NCBI GenBank assembly: GCA_963969595.1
Contig: OZ018408.1
Span: 30,380,108-30,444,107 of the forward strand
From: Neckera pumila
Taxonomy: Eukaryota; Streptophyta; Bryopsida; Hypnales; Neckeraceae
Reading direction: 5' to 3'
DNA: 64,000 bases
Shown here: positions 35,554 to 46,900 of the stretch, in pieces
How the letters are laid out: the number at the start of each line of letters is the position of its first letter
Position numbering within the stretch: the first letter of the stretch is position 1
The notes under the pieces: model-generated
The model's input: only the letters and a program-made list of their open reading frames with translations
Told to the model about the DNA's origin: nothing
Databases searched by the model: none
Position numbers and translations under genes: made by a program

Positions 35554-36740
35554 ATGTTGTTGATCAAGCTTGTGAGCTTTTCACAAATGTAGAGGTGTGT
35601 TTCAGTTAACCTGTATTGTTTCAGTAATTCATATGCTTTATTTGATACTAGCTTGACTTCTAGTGACCTCAAATGCTCTCTCGTCTTTGTGTTAGGCTAA
35701 TGCTTATGTATTGTACCTTGGGATGATTTATGTAGGTAGAGCTGCTTGAATAGATAGACGATCTAGAAATGCTTCATCTAAAAGGATATGGAAAAACAAT
35801 TAATTATTGAATGGAAATTTCTCTATTGGAAGATGTGGTACAATCTATGGATTGTGCTCTTTCAGATTATGGTAACATTAGATGAGATTCGGGGGTATTG
35901 GAGGGCTCTGAGTTCCCCTGCTGTCTGCTGCATTCCCAGACTGCGGGAACGCAGCAGCAGCAGCTGGCTGACGTGGTCGAGCGACTGCCACGTAATTTCT
36001 TGAAAAAAAAAAAAAAATAAATAAATTTTTTTGCTTAAAATGATATTTTGGTAAGAAATTTTATTTATTTATTTATTTCTATTTTTTGAAAAAAAAAATT
36101 CTGACACACCCGTACCGGCGTTCACTAAATCTGGGCAGATCAGGGAACAAGCTTGAAACGGCCCTCGAGGACCCCCAAATATCATCTAATGGATTCTTGA
36201 CCAAATTTTGAATAGCAGACTAAAACATCTCATCTACTTTACTAGAATAAATTTTAGCTTGGAATTATGCTGAAGAGATTAATATCCAGCTTGTTTGTCT
36301 ATTTATGTAGAATCCAATAAGGTGGTAGAGAAAGCTAGATCGCAATTTGCACATGCAAAGATTGTCATACCTTTCAATTGTCTTCTTAAACTAATTCTAG
36401 AAGGCGATGGTAAATAGTTGCTGCGTCTAAGCTAAGTAATTCCTTGCTATATGTCAACCAATAGCTAGGTATTGTTAATGCTGACAAAATGTTAGCATTC
36501 AATACATAAACACAAGGTCTGGTTCTGTTGCAGATATCAAGAAGGTTCAACGTGAAAAAGTTCAGGAGGCTCCAAATAGGCCTCAATCTCCACAAGCGCC
36601 TGTACCATGCCACCCTTGTGGCGCCTTTTGCAGCAAACATGGCCCTAATTCTTTACAAGTGTCCTGCGGACAACGTGACTAGTGTGAAATACATTGTTCA
36701 AGCTTTCCATAATGAAAAGCCTGTGATCATGTCCCCCTAA
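35554..36740 (+). pseudogene. MINPP-type histidine phosphatase remnant (phytase-like)
   Basis: Multiple inositol polyphosphate phosphatases are secreted or ER-lumenal histidine phosphatases that remove phosphates from inositol phosphates. Four exon-like pieces survive with sensible GT-AG borders: 35554-35594 (DQACELFTNVE), 35736-35871 (IDDLEMLHLKGYGKTINY, LLEDVVQSMD), 36311-36409 (FAHAKIVIPFNCLL) and 36534-36740 (VAPFAANMALILYKCP, YIVQAFHNEKPVIM). Piece two has TAG and TGA stops in frame. The catalytic His-Ala-Glu motif reads HAK. The last piece needs removal of one base (an extra G at 36596) to stay in frame and stops ~30 residues short of the family end. The N-terminal half with the RHGxRxP motif was not found. 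The intron 35872-36310 holds a MITE starting 4 bp after the donor GT. Clearly non-functional as read; identification by family motifs. Confidence 0.8.
35876..36191 (+). mobile_element. CATTAGA-family MITE (316 bp) in a pseudogene intron
   Basis: Starts CATTAGATGAGATTCGGGGG and ends, inverted, CATTAGATGATATTTGGGGG. The interior has GAGTTCCCCTGCTG, a GCAGCAGCAGCAGCTGG hairpin-prone block, an A/T tract and TCTGACACACCCGTACC. It is ~90% like the 56181 copy by eye. No target duplication flanks the TIRs. Confidence 0.85.
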
Positions 36741-37399
36741 GTAATCATCCATTTCAAGGTTACTTTTGTGTTCATCATTTGCATATTTTAGGGTCATTGG
36801 TAGAGGTAAGTTGTCATCTCTCAATTAAGAATGATACACTGGCATTGTTGAACATTAATCCTCAATTTCCTTGGAATTGTTGTAGTCTATATTGCTTACT
36901 TGGAAATCTTTGTCTGGTATTTTATTTTTCATTTTTGATGCGGATGGATAGTTTTTATCTTGAAATTCTTATCTTTGCATATGTTGATTCAGGTAATTGC
37001 ACCTCACGTGTTGGATAAGTTGTAGGCATTTGATAGCCTAGTTGAAGAATCTACTCCTAGCTCTATACCAATTAGTTGCTCATTGTCTCCTACGATCCAT
37101 GGATTGCTGAATAGCGATTGGCACATTAGTTTTTGTATTGTATGTGGCTCCATTTGCATGACTATTGATTGTACGCTACACTATGATGGCCACATTGCTT
37201 CCCATAGTGTTGAACTTGCTTTATTGATTCATATATTAATGTCATGTTTGCGGCTTGATGGCCAATTCTGATCTTCTGCCGGCTTCAAGGTATCAACTTC
37301 ATGTTGGAGTAGTGCTTGCCACACTCCTCCTCCTTCTTGGAGTCCCCCAATCATGAATTTGGTCAAAAGTGCATGTGTCTGTGCTAGGGGATCTATTAT

Positions 37400-38230
37400 T
37401 TAGATCCCTTCTTGTGTGAATGGTACTACAACTGAATTCTATGCTAACTTGGCTCTTGTGCAGCCCTCCTTCTTACCTGACCATAGGTCTTCTTGAACTA
37501 ATCCGTAGGCAATTTTCATCATTTTCAATAGTGAAGGCAAGGTACCACAATGATGCTAGAATGACCACTACAAGAAAAAGGGGTGTTTTAGGAGAATTTT
37601 TAGTATAATTCTAAACATAAGATTATAAAAATTGACCTTTAAGGAGGCTTTTAGTAATTTTTTATTTAAAATCCATGTATTTCTCTTAAATTTTTTATTG
37701 AAAATCTCCTTAAAGGTCATTTTTTATAATCTTATGTTTAGGACTATATTTAAAAACTCACTTAAAACACCCTTTTTTCTTATAATGGACTTAATTTGAA
37801 ACCAATAGTCAACCGCTTGCGACAAGGCCTTGGTACCCTAGTAGATCATTGCGTTCCAAACTAGTGTGAAGACTTTCTCATTGCATTTCCTTTGCAGTAC
37901 CCTAAATTCCATACAAACACCAAGGTAACGACAACTTTCTCCTTATTGTAGCAAATGGACTCCTAGTGCTTCTCCCTATGTCCATGTTTGTTTTTCCAAC
38001 AATGCCTATATGAGGTTTGTTTTTGGGCCAATTGATTTTACTCCTTGATGTCGCGTAGTACAGATCTAGAGCTTTCATGGCCCTGTCTAGGTTGTCTTTG
38101 GTGCCGAGGAGGGAGAGGGAGGTGTCATCAACAAATAACATCTCTATGCTTGTGTCTCCATTGGGTAGCTTGAAGCCTTGTACTTCATGGATCAGGTCTT
38201 GCTTAGCCTAGCATAAAGGTGGGGCTGGCT
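37400..38230 (-). pseudogene. LINE reverse-transcriptase remnant
   Basis: On the minus strand, 37902-38230 reads DLIHEVQGFKLPNGD then MLFVDDTSLSLLGTKDNLDR. The F-V-D-D box is the catalytic motif of non-LTR reverse transcriptases, followed by a long SK(I)NxxK-type helix as in plant LINEs. Further frames (ATPRYLGV-like, LVWNAMIY) continue with frameshifts down to ~37790 and seemingly resume on the other side of the MITE at 37566-37787. No complete ORF, poly-A or target duplication was found. Confidence 0.65.
37566..37787. mobile_element. CACTA MITE (222 bp) with GAC duplication
   Basis: Left end CACTACAAGAAAAAGGGGTG; right end inverted CATTATAAGAAAAAAGGGTG. GAC flanks both sides (37563-37565 and 37788-37790), the 3-bp duplication expected of CACTA/EnSpm. 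The two halves are inverted copies almost throughout (hairpin). Same family as the outer element at 43814. Confidence 0.9.
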
Positions 38231-38479
38231 TCACCATTCACTACAACTGTGTATTTCAAGCTTTAATATAATGTGGTAGTCCTTTGGATAAATACTTTGT
38301 CAAAGTCCATATTATTCATGATGAGTAAGCATGAGAGGGACGCCTGATGATTACTACCAGCCCATTCTTATCCCATCATTTGTCCCGTATAATGTCCCAT
38401 AGACAATCTGTATTTCCAAAAATTCACATTAAAGATGATGAAAATGTATGGTAGAAATTATAACTTTACGGATTTAATC

Positions 38480-38640
38480 TTTTAATTCTTGAAGGACGCA
38501 ACCCCCATAACTAGGACTAATCACCAAAATGCTTTGATTATTGGACCAATTGGTGCATTATTTGTTTCTACAATGAACACTGATGAAGTTGTCTAGTGGA
38601 TACCTTTGGTCTTCAACATCCTTCAAGTGTTAAAGATATG
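38480..38640. repeat. Dispersed repeat A, fragment 3
   Basis: Matches 7440-7560, including TTGATTATTGGACCAATTGG and TTGTTTCTACAATGAACA. The rest of the repeat is absent. Confidence 0.55.
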
Positions 38641-38927
38641 GGAAATCCAATTCTACACGCACCATGGTATTTGGGATATTTTTGGTAATATTTTGTGCTT
38701 TTTGTATATTTGACATGATGGATGCACAAATCAAGCCTAGTTACAATACTAGTGGTTACTTTGAAAACAACATGAGACCTACTATAGGGTGCATTTTAAA
38801 TGTTGGAGTTGATAGTAAGATAGTTTATAAGTATTCAAGTTACAATTGCATCACTTTTTGAAGCGTATTGTATTGAAATTACTATACTACACTATATAAT
38901 AATGATCTATAGTATATAATTTGAAAA

Positions 38928-39218
38928 CACTAAAAAAAATTCCAGCCCTCCAGAAGGCCACGAGTTCTGCATCCACTCGGTGCAATTATAGGAAAAAATC
39001 AAACTAAATTTTTTATTTTTATTTTTTAAAATTAGATGCTGATGTGGCACAAGTAGTGCCACATCAGATTTTAATTTTTTTAATATTTTTTCAATTTTTT
39101 TTTTCAATTTTTTTTTCTTCTTAAGAATTTTTTTTTCTTCATTTTGAAATTGCACCAAAGGGGTCCTGTAAAACAAATTCCTTAGCAGCCTTTTGGAGGG
39201 CTGAAATTTTTTCTAATG
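38928..39218. mobile_element. CATTAGA-family MITE (291 bp), second subtype
   Basis: Left end CACTAAAAAAAATTCCAGCC; right end inverted CATTAGAAAAAATTTCAGCC; TIR ~30 bp including CCTCCAgAAGGC. A palindrome GATGTGGCACAAGTAGTGCC lies near 39040. The minus-strand ORF 38907-39176 is Lys-rich only because of the T tracts. Confidence 0.75.
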
Positions 39219-40140
39219 TTTAACAAAGGAATAGTCTAAAAGGGAGGGAAAAACCTTGCATGAAAAACTTCCATTTTCCATCTGTAAATAGACAAATTAA
39301 TGAACAATGTCTCATTTTGGGACTTGTGTTGTTATCTATTTGTTTGCTCTAACTCAGCTTTGTAATAGACAATTTTCAAAGATGCATTGTATAAGTCAGA
39401 CTTAGCTAATACAATATTTTTTTGTGGGGGTTTTCAATTTCTGTGTTTTTTTTCTTCTGTTGCACATGCATGATTTCTTTGTATGAATTGTTTGATATAT
39501 GATGTCTACATATGTATTATTTGTAGAAGTTGTATTCAACAGTAGTTAGAGTATATATATTGTATTCACCAACCCTAAAATTGAACATAAAATTTTGAAT
39601 TACAACAATTTTAACTACCACAGGGTTCAGAAAAATAGAGCATATTTGTATTGTGAAACAATAGCTAAATTACCCCCAAAATAGATTTGATGCATGTATA
39701 TATGGACTACAAGGTATAGTGAAGTGTCCGGAAAACAAGATTTACAATAGTGATAAAAGATTGTTTTCTTGTTGAGCCAAATCCAATGACACTTGGTCCT
39801 TCCAATTGGATCGTTGTTGCACCTCTTGACCATCTCAAAAGCTACAAAATGGTCGTGTATTTTCTATGTACGGTGTTGTATTTGAGTATGATGAAATATA
39901 GAAGTTAAATGACATTGAAATGAAGGATACAAATTGATAAATTATCATTCCAATGGTTTTTGTCAAGTTTCATATTCTAGGATATAATTCATATTCTAGG
40001 AGTCAAATACAATATTGTGTATAAGCTTTCTAAAGACCTTTAAGGATTAAAAGTTATTTAAAGTGTCATTTTGTTGAAGATGAATAGTTCCTTTGTATTA
40101 AGAGTTAATTCACATAAAGGAAGAAATCATTAGATGGCAT
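39219..40140. other. AT-rich spacer, nothing supported
   Basis: No gene or bounded element recognised. Confidence 0.45.
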
Positions 40141-40149
40141 TTTAGAAGT

Positions 40150-40265
40150 ATAATGGGCTGTGAGTTCTCTTAAATTCCTCCAAGTTTTCAAACTGTGGGA
40201 ACTTTGCCACAGCAGCAATCTAAAGTGGCAAAGCAACTTCCACATCAAATAATTATATTTTATTA
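40150..40265 (+). mobile_element. CATTAGA-family fragment
   Basis: GGGCTGTGAGTTCTC, then CAAACTGTGGGAAC, GCCACAGCAGCAATC and CTTCCACATCA align in order with bases ~35-130 of the 35876 MITE. Termini are missing. Confidence 0.5.
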
Positions 40266-40354
40266 ATATTTTAATATTTTATTGAATTTTTGTAAAAATT
40301 TAAAATTTTTATAGGTTTTGGATTTTTAATATTTATTAAATTTTTTGTTGGTGT

Positions 40355-40862
40355 TGCCTCCTCTCCCTTGTTTTGAACTTATTTGGGCATAACTTTTGTT
40401 CTCGGGCACCAATTGAAAAAAAATTATATAACCACAAAGCTTATCATATTTTCCTATCTTCAAGAAAAGTTTCAAAAAATTAAGACAAAAATTCAGCCCC
40501 TAGGCACCAATTTTTTTTTTTTCATTTTTAATGAAGTGCCAAAGTGGCAATATTGAATGTTATAGTGGTGCTCCAAATTTCAACATTCATCCATATATTG
40601 GATAGAAAATATCATATTAAAATATATTACATATCCATAATTTAGTTTTCATCCACAATTTGGCAATTTCATCCAAGATTTTTTTAATTTGAAGTTTAAT
40701 GCGATTTTCCACTTTTTTTGTACCATTTTTTTTTCTACAAGCGTAGTGCCAGGCCATAAAGTTTGGTGCAATTTTGCACCAAATCGCCAGAAAAAACAAC
40801 ACTAATAGGTATCTGCCCGAAATCCCACATATCTGCCAAATGGACAATGGTCCTTTAGGGGT
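40355..40862 (+). mobile_element. TTAA-family right part, itself interrupted
   Basis: Contains the family's CTTATTTGGGCATAAC and GGGCACCAATTG blocks and ends GGTCCTTTAGGGG before TTAA (40863 onward). It is broken at 40508 by a ~297-bp insertion and resumes at 40806. Confidence 0.7.
40509..40805. mobile_element. ~297-bp insertion with an 8-bp direct repeat
   Basis: The TTAA-family sequence is cut at TAGGCACC (40501-40508) and continues from TAGGTATC (40806-40813), an imperfect 8-bp duplication as made by hAT or Mutator elements. Terminal inverted repeats are not clear. A reverse-orientation relative lies at about 58560-58735. The 86-codon minus-strand frame at 40617-40877 spans it and is probably incidental. 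Confidence 0.55.
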
Positions 40863-41160
40863 TAAAGGTAGAGACACCTAATAACGCCATTTCTTCTAAT
40901 GTGCCTAATTTGTATTACTAGGTGGATTAAATTCTTGTATATTTAGATTAGCAAATGTAAGGAGCCATTTCAATGCACTATAGAATGCCATGTATAAAAG
41001 TTATGACGATTAGCATCAACTTGTAAGAGACAACAAGGTATTCTTGGTGACTCTTCTTGTTTCAACTATCATGTAAAATTTGGTTTAAGTGCTTACAATT
41101 GAAATGAAATTACTTCATAAAGGAAATTGTATGGTACCGTCCACCACTTTTGCAAAACTA

Positions 41161-41432
41161 CACTAAAAATGATATTTAGTGTAGTATGAAATTTAGTGTT
41201 TTACCCCCCTACCAGCCATTTTACTTGTCTTCAATTTTACTTGTCTTCAATCTTTTCCTTTGAAAGTTCATTTTTTTAACGTGTTCTAACACTAAATGTA
41301 AACCTTTTCAGATTTCAGATTTACCATAGAGCATATTTATTGTTAGAAATTAGATTTAGTGTTACTTACTTATGATATTTAGTGTCAAGGTTCGTAATTA
41401 GTGTTGCCAACACTAAATATCATTTTTAGTGT
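41161..41432. mobile_element. 272-bp MITE with TA flanks
   Basis: The ends are a near-perfect inverted repeat CACTAAAAATGATATTTAGT, flanked CTA...TAG. It resembles the 20513 MITE in starting CACTAAA and being flanked by TA. Confidence 0.8.
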
Positions 41433-41436
41433 AGTG

Positions 41437-43080
41437 AACTTTGTGCATTTGGTTGAAAACATTAGTTTTAAATTCAACTTTAAAATCATATATTACTACT
41501 GCAATGGAAAATGAAATGAATCATGTAGACATATCAACTATATATCAACTACAATCAAATTTTAGTTTGTCAAAGTTAATTTATTTTGAAGATTTTGAGT
41601 TTCAAAACTCCATTTTTATTATCACATTGACCAATTTATATCCAAATTTAGATAGAAAAAATTACACACTTTTAATTCAAATTTTAAAATTCTTTAATAT
41701 TCTATTATCTAAATTCTCAATTTTAAGCACATTTATAGAAAAATTTCCATAAATTTAAAAAAAAAAATAGATAAAAAATTAAAATTTAAAAATTTAAAAT
41801 AGAAATCTTTAGAAAGATTGATTTTTTTGAAGAATTTTATTTTTATAATTAAAAGATATTTTTTTGTTGAAATAAAGTATTTTGATATGTAATAAAGATT
41901 CCTTTAGAAGATAAATAAATATATAAAAAACTTAAAGTTCAAAAATCATTTTTGTGAAATCCAAAGTACATGTTTGCATTCACACCTATAAAAGAGACTA
42001 ATGTATTGTGTGAGACATAATTCTAAATTTTATGAAACTTTGGTGATGATCACATAAAATAACATTCAAAAACTACCTAAATATAATATTTATATAAGAT
42101 TAATTTTAACATTAATCCATAATTTTTTGAAAATCTCAAAATTGCTCATTTACTGCATTAAGACTCCCAAAATAGTTGTCCCACAAGATGAGAAAATTGC
42201 ATTAATTGTCACAATGCTACAATTCTAAGGTGAACAATATGAGCTCTTTTTATACTTTATATTACAATTGTAAACATGTGTCAAATTTGATATCTTCAAA
42301 ATTGCTTTGCGCTCAACATATTCTAATAACAAACTAAGAAGCATATTTCACCAACCTTACATCACTAGTCTTTTAGCATTGGTAACCAATCTCTACTTCA
42401 AACTATTCTATCTTTAACATCAATGTTAGTTTAGTATAGTCCAATTTTTTTCTGCAATAGTCAACTAATTCTATTAACCAATGATTTCAAATTTAATCAT
42501 CTAGCATACATAAAATTAGCTTGAAGCTCCAAAAAATCAAAAGCCTTCATTGGAGGTCAAACTATTGTACAAGACCTCTTTTTGTACAATATTCCAAGGA
42601 TGGACATCTACATTTTGTTCAAATAGAAGAATTCCTAATCATTCATCAACCAATTTTCAGCATTATTATCTTCATAAAATGTAGGCTAAGCCATTCCTTA
42701 TATTCATGACAATTTCTCTAGAAGTAATAAACTAGGTCAAACCACTACAAAGAATACACAAAAATATAATTAAGGCAATGGCATATGGCCAAAGTTAAGC
42801 TCTAGTCATCACTTCAATCACGTTATCAAAGATAAGGTATGTTTAATTTTTTTGGCCTAAAACTTTGAAGTTTCAGTTTAGAGATAAAATAGGGTGGGAT
42901 AAATTTAAATTTTCAAATTAATTAACATAGGGTCCCCAATAATATGCCCAATTTTATTTTTTTAGATCTAGTATAGGGTTAGTATAAAGAGGTATAGGAT
43001 ATCCTATACTGGTGTAAAGAGTGTATAGCTAGGGTATAAATTAAGAGTACAAGTGGGGTATAAATTACTGTAGCAATACA
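41437..43080. other. AT-rich intergenic DNA
   Basis: A 103-codon plus-strand frame at 41441-41752 has only hydrophobic, Asn/Ile/Leu-rich sequence and no motif; I do not accept it as a gene. Small repeats of GGTATA(A/G) occur near 42970-43090. Confidence 0.45.
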
Positions 43081-43813
43081 AGTAGGGCACCCAAGGTACG
43101 GATGACAACAAAATGGATGAAGCTCCAGCAACTGGTGGATGGATGATGACTGTCCTGTGAAATGAGTTCTCCTGTGAAGTAAGTTCTCTTGTGAAGTGAG
43201 TTCTATGTGTTCAAGGATTAGAGTTTAGGCTCTTTGTGATTGCATCTCCATTCTGTTAGGGTGCGCAACCTATTTTTGGCACTCGGTTGGGGTGGTTTGA
43301 AGCTGCTTAACAGTCATTAGGGTTTTGATTGTTACTGGAATTGCAATTTAGGGTTGGGTTGCGAGTTTACTATTGCATGAAATCTACCTTGGAGTTTGGG
43401 GAATCTGGTTCCAGCAATCCATGGCAGCCGTTGTGAAGATCTAGACACTGGAGGTGGAGTCCTCTATGCTCGAGCTATTTGAGAAGGTAAAGCAAGAGGG
43501 AGTAGAAACCCTAGCATCACTTAGATTGCAATTGGAGAAGGAAGAGGTCTTCAACTAGGATTTTGACTTCTGGAATTTGGAGGATAAGCGACGGATCTAG
43601 AAGAAAGTGGAGCGCCTCAATGATGTTTTTGGAGATGTATATGTCATTCATACCCTTTCTACAAATAGTGATCCAAGTAACAACATTGTCTGCAAGACAA
43701 ATTCCACAGTGAAGGAGAGCCTCTTCCTCTAAATAATAAGGGGGGATTTGTAGTGCTGAACAAAGAAGGTGGAGTACAGCCTATTGACCCTATCGGCTCC
43801 TCGAGGGTTAGTG

Positions 43814-44253
43814 CATTACAAGAGAATGGGGTGTTTTAAGTGAATTTTAAGTATAGTCCTAGGCTTAAGATTTTAAGCAATGACCTTTAAGGCAATTTTC
43901 AGTAAATTGGAATAGAAACACATGTATTTCTAGTTAAAATTTGCTGAAAATTGCCTCAAAGGTCATTACTTAAAATCTTATGTCTAGGACTATATCTAAA
44001 AACTCACATAAAACACCCCATCACTATAAGAAATCTGCGTTTTTTTTGACAAGCCTGGATTTTTTGTGACGGATTTTGTTAGACATTTATATTGACATCT
44101 AGCTGTTTTTATGTTTTTATGATATTACATTGGATATTATTGTTGACATAAAAACAACTAGATGTCAACTTAGATGTCTAACAAAATCTGTCACAAAAAA
44201 TCCAGACTTGTCAAAAAAAACGTAGGTTTCTTATAGTGCATTCTCTTGTAGTG
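43814..44253. mobile_element. CACTA MITE (outer of a nested pair)
   Basis: Left end CATTACAAGAGAATGGGGTG, right end inverted CACTACAAGAGAATGGGGTG, but the right TIR is split by the inner element. GTG flanks both sides (43811-43813 and 44254-44256). The arms are inverted copies, and the interior matches the 37566 MITE (GACCTTTAAGG and CATGTATTTCT blocks). Confidence 0.9.
44022..44238. mobile_element. CACTA MITE (inner, 217 bp, CAT duplication)
   Basis: Ends CACTATAAGAAATC and inverted CACTATAAGAAACC. CAT flanks both sides (44019-44021, 44239-44241). Removing it restores the outer element's right TIR exactly. The two halves form a long hairpin (GACGGATTTTGTTAGACAT and its inverse). Confidence 0.9.
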
Positions 44254-46319
44254 GTGGAGTCAATGGGGCAATTGTTGCAGATAGTGATGACAACAGTTTA
44301 GGATTCACATTGACGCTGATTCCAGCTGAAGCCATGGATTGATATCATCTTTAAGCAAAGAAGCTACAAAGGCATCTAAAAGACTGCGACTTTGATGACC
44401 ACAAGTGGGAGCTTCAATCATATATTCATATGATCAAGACGGCGTGGAAATCGCTAAGTTGTATTGCTGTAAGTGTTGGAAGTGGACTAGGGGAGCGAGT
44501 GGAAATCACAATAAGAATACCATACTGAATTTGTTTTCGAATTTTAGAGCAAGTCACCTACAAAGTATCCAACACATTAAGGCTTGGTGTTGTAAACACA
44601 ACATCAACTACCTTGATTACCCTCAGTCTGCAGCGCCAAAGGGAAAAACCGTCTTGCTAACTCTTGAAGACCATAGATGTCTAATGCAAGAAGGAGTTGA
44701 TACAATGCATGCCGTGAATGCCAACCTTGAAGAAGGAGCACATCAATTTCACACTGTAGGAGATTTGCAGCAAGAGAAATCAAAGAATTATTGGTTCAAG
44801 GTCAAATGTCCTTACTGCCGAGATGGTTTCTTCCAGTTGTGCCTGCCCAAGAAAAATTTGGAGGTCACATTGAAGAATCATATGGCTAGTTTGAGGCACA
44901 TCCAATCTATTGCAGATTTCAAGAATGTAGAATGAAGAGGGCATGTGCTATTGACTGATAGGAGGGAAAGGCCACAAACGTCTTCAGCACCAAGTGTGCA
45001 ATCTAATTAGCGAGACTTGCATGCATTTTACAAAGACGGTGGTGGTGCATCTTCAGCAAGTGGAGAACCAAGTGATTTTTTTAGCAGTGACAGTAGAAAC
45101 TTGCTCGCTGTCATGTGTTGGGGTTTTAGGGGGCCCCATGTTGTGTATGGTGGAGTTTTGTATTGCATAACTTCATTGTTAAAAGATCGACATGTTGGGG
45201 CAGATTGGTATCCAGAACCACACTTACAAGCTTCTGTGTGTTTCTTTGGGGAAGACATCAAAGTCAACAATACATTTAGGCATAGGACATGTTTTAGGCT
45301 GGAGTAGATGGATGAGCGGTTTATGAAGGTGAAGGTTGGAACCAAATTACTGCTTGGCGAGGACGGTGACTCCAAAGTCATTTGAGAGAATATGAGTACA
45401 AGTCAGCTAGGAGATCAAGAAGGGTTGGAGGTCATAAATGAAGGCACATTGGAAAACAATGTTGTGACCGATGGCTAGGATGCAAGAATTGTACTTCAGG
45501 GAGAAGTGAGGGATGCTATCTCCAACATGCTGAGTGCGCATGAAGAGCAAGTGACAACTGTGCCATCACTTCCTCGAGAAATTCCTACTGTGGAGTTCAC
45601 GGGACACATTATCTAGAAGTCTACTTTAGTATCTCAATTGAATGGTAATCCATTTTTGTCTAAGGACCAACTGACTCGGATAAAATATTCTATGTATTTT
45701 AACAATCATGATGATTATGTTACAGCTGCAGCATCTTCTAGTACCTGTCTTCTGGGCATTGGCTCAAATTGTGGTGTGTACTTTGTACAACGCAATATAA
45801 GGAACCTGTCATCTACTTTGAGGTCAACAATCAAGAAAAAGCAGAGTTGGCCGTCATTAGCGTCAAAATCTAGAACGCCAAGCAGGGTTTTGCAGGGAGT
45901 GGACAATGGAACAAGGTGGATTGGCCGGGTTCAATCCATGTGCAGACGTGTTGGTACGCAATGGGGTCTGCTTCAAAATTCCATTGACCTCATGAATCAT
46001 TCTTCAACAATAGGGAAGTAGAGTTTTAACCCTTGCAAAGTTCAAGTCATGCTTCAATACTTTAGGAAATGTTCCAATAATTTGAATTTCAAGTATGACT
46101 ACAGCGACAGTAGATGGATTGATGTAGATACAATCATCACCACCGTGACATTGAAGTATAATTTCACCACTGGTATTTACACCCTAGATTTCAAAGATGC
46201 CGATGCCCTAAACCAATTTGTTAATGATAATAAATGAGGATTGTGTGTATTTAAGAAAACTAAATTCCTAATTCACTCTAAGCACAAATACAAAGTGTGG
46301 TGGAAAAGGACGTGCCTTC

Positions 46320-46900
46320 TCACTCTGCTCCCCTTTTTTTTTGGTAAAAATAGATATTGCTCTTAAATTGTATTCCTCATTTTCTTGGTTGGTTTTGTAG
46401 TTCTATTCCTCTATATTGTTTCCAATTTTTCATGTCAATAGCAGATAGGGTCTTTTATATTGTTTTCTAATTTTTGGATCAAGACAAGGACTACTCTGTT
46501 ACAATGTTATCCATTTTTTGGGTTGGTTTCACAGTTTAGCTAATTTCTAGAACTTCTTACAATTTATTTCCATGGTCAAAGGGGAGGGGGGGAGGGGGGG
46601 GGGGGGGGGGGGGGGCTTGATTATAATATTCCCCATTTTCTGGGATCAAAACAAGTAGTGCCCCTCTGTTCTCCTTTTTTTGTTGGTCTTTTCAGTGCTT
46701 AACTTTTCTGCCATAGTCTCCATTTTCTTTTCCAATAAGGGGGGGCTCTATTATATTATTCCCCATTTTGGGGGGGCTTAGGGTTAGGATATGCTGAGGC
46801 GTCTTGCTACGAATTCTACCTATTAGTTTTGGAAATTCTAGAACGCCCTTCAAAATTGGGCAATATTATTTGGGCTAGGGTTTCGGGTGTACGCAAATGG
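46320..46900. other. Non-coding spacer with a 35-bp G-tract
   Basis: G-rich run at 46581-46615 (GGGGAGGGGGGGAGGG then an unbroken G run), with shorter G7-G8 runs near 46740 and 46770. No gene recognised. The length of the G run may be a sequencing estimate. Confidence 0.7.

Larger units (their letters stand above)
43422..46237 (+). pseudogene. Decayed zinc-finger-like gene, interrupted by nested MITEs
   Basis: An ATG at 43422 opens a frame with coiled-coil-like wording (FEKVKQEGVETLASLRLQLE) and several in-frame stops. After the nested elements (43814-44253) coding-like sequence resumes. The best part is an open frame at 44405-44935 (176 aa) with CCKCWKW followed by FRASHLQSIQHIKAWCCKHN, and then CPYCRDGFFQLCLPKKNLE followed by NHMASLRHIQSI. 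These look like two related Cys/His metal-binding units. Further frames with stops run through 45017-45307, 45638-46021 (SYFVQRNIRN-type) and 46049-46237 (FTTGIYTLDFKDADALNQF). I do not recognise the family. It could be a domesticated or transposon-borne gene. At least five stops and one large insertion make it non-functional as read. Confidence 0.6.

Noticed and set aside
41441..41752. 103-codon plus-strand ORF
   Set aside because: Composition matches AT-rich random sequence (Asn, Ile, Leu, Phe); no motif.
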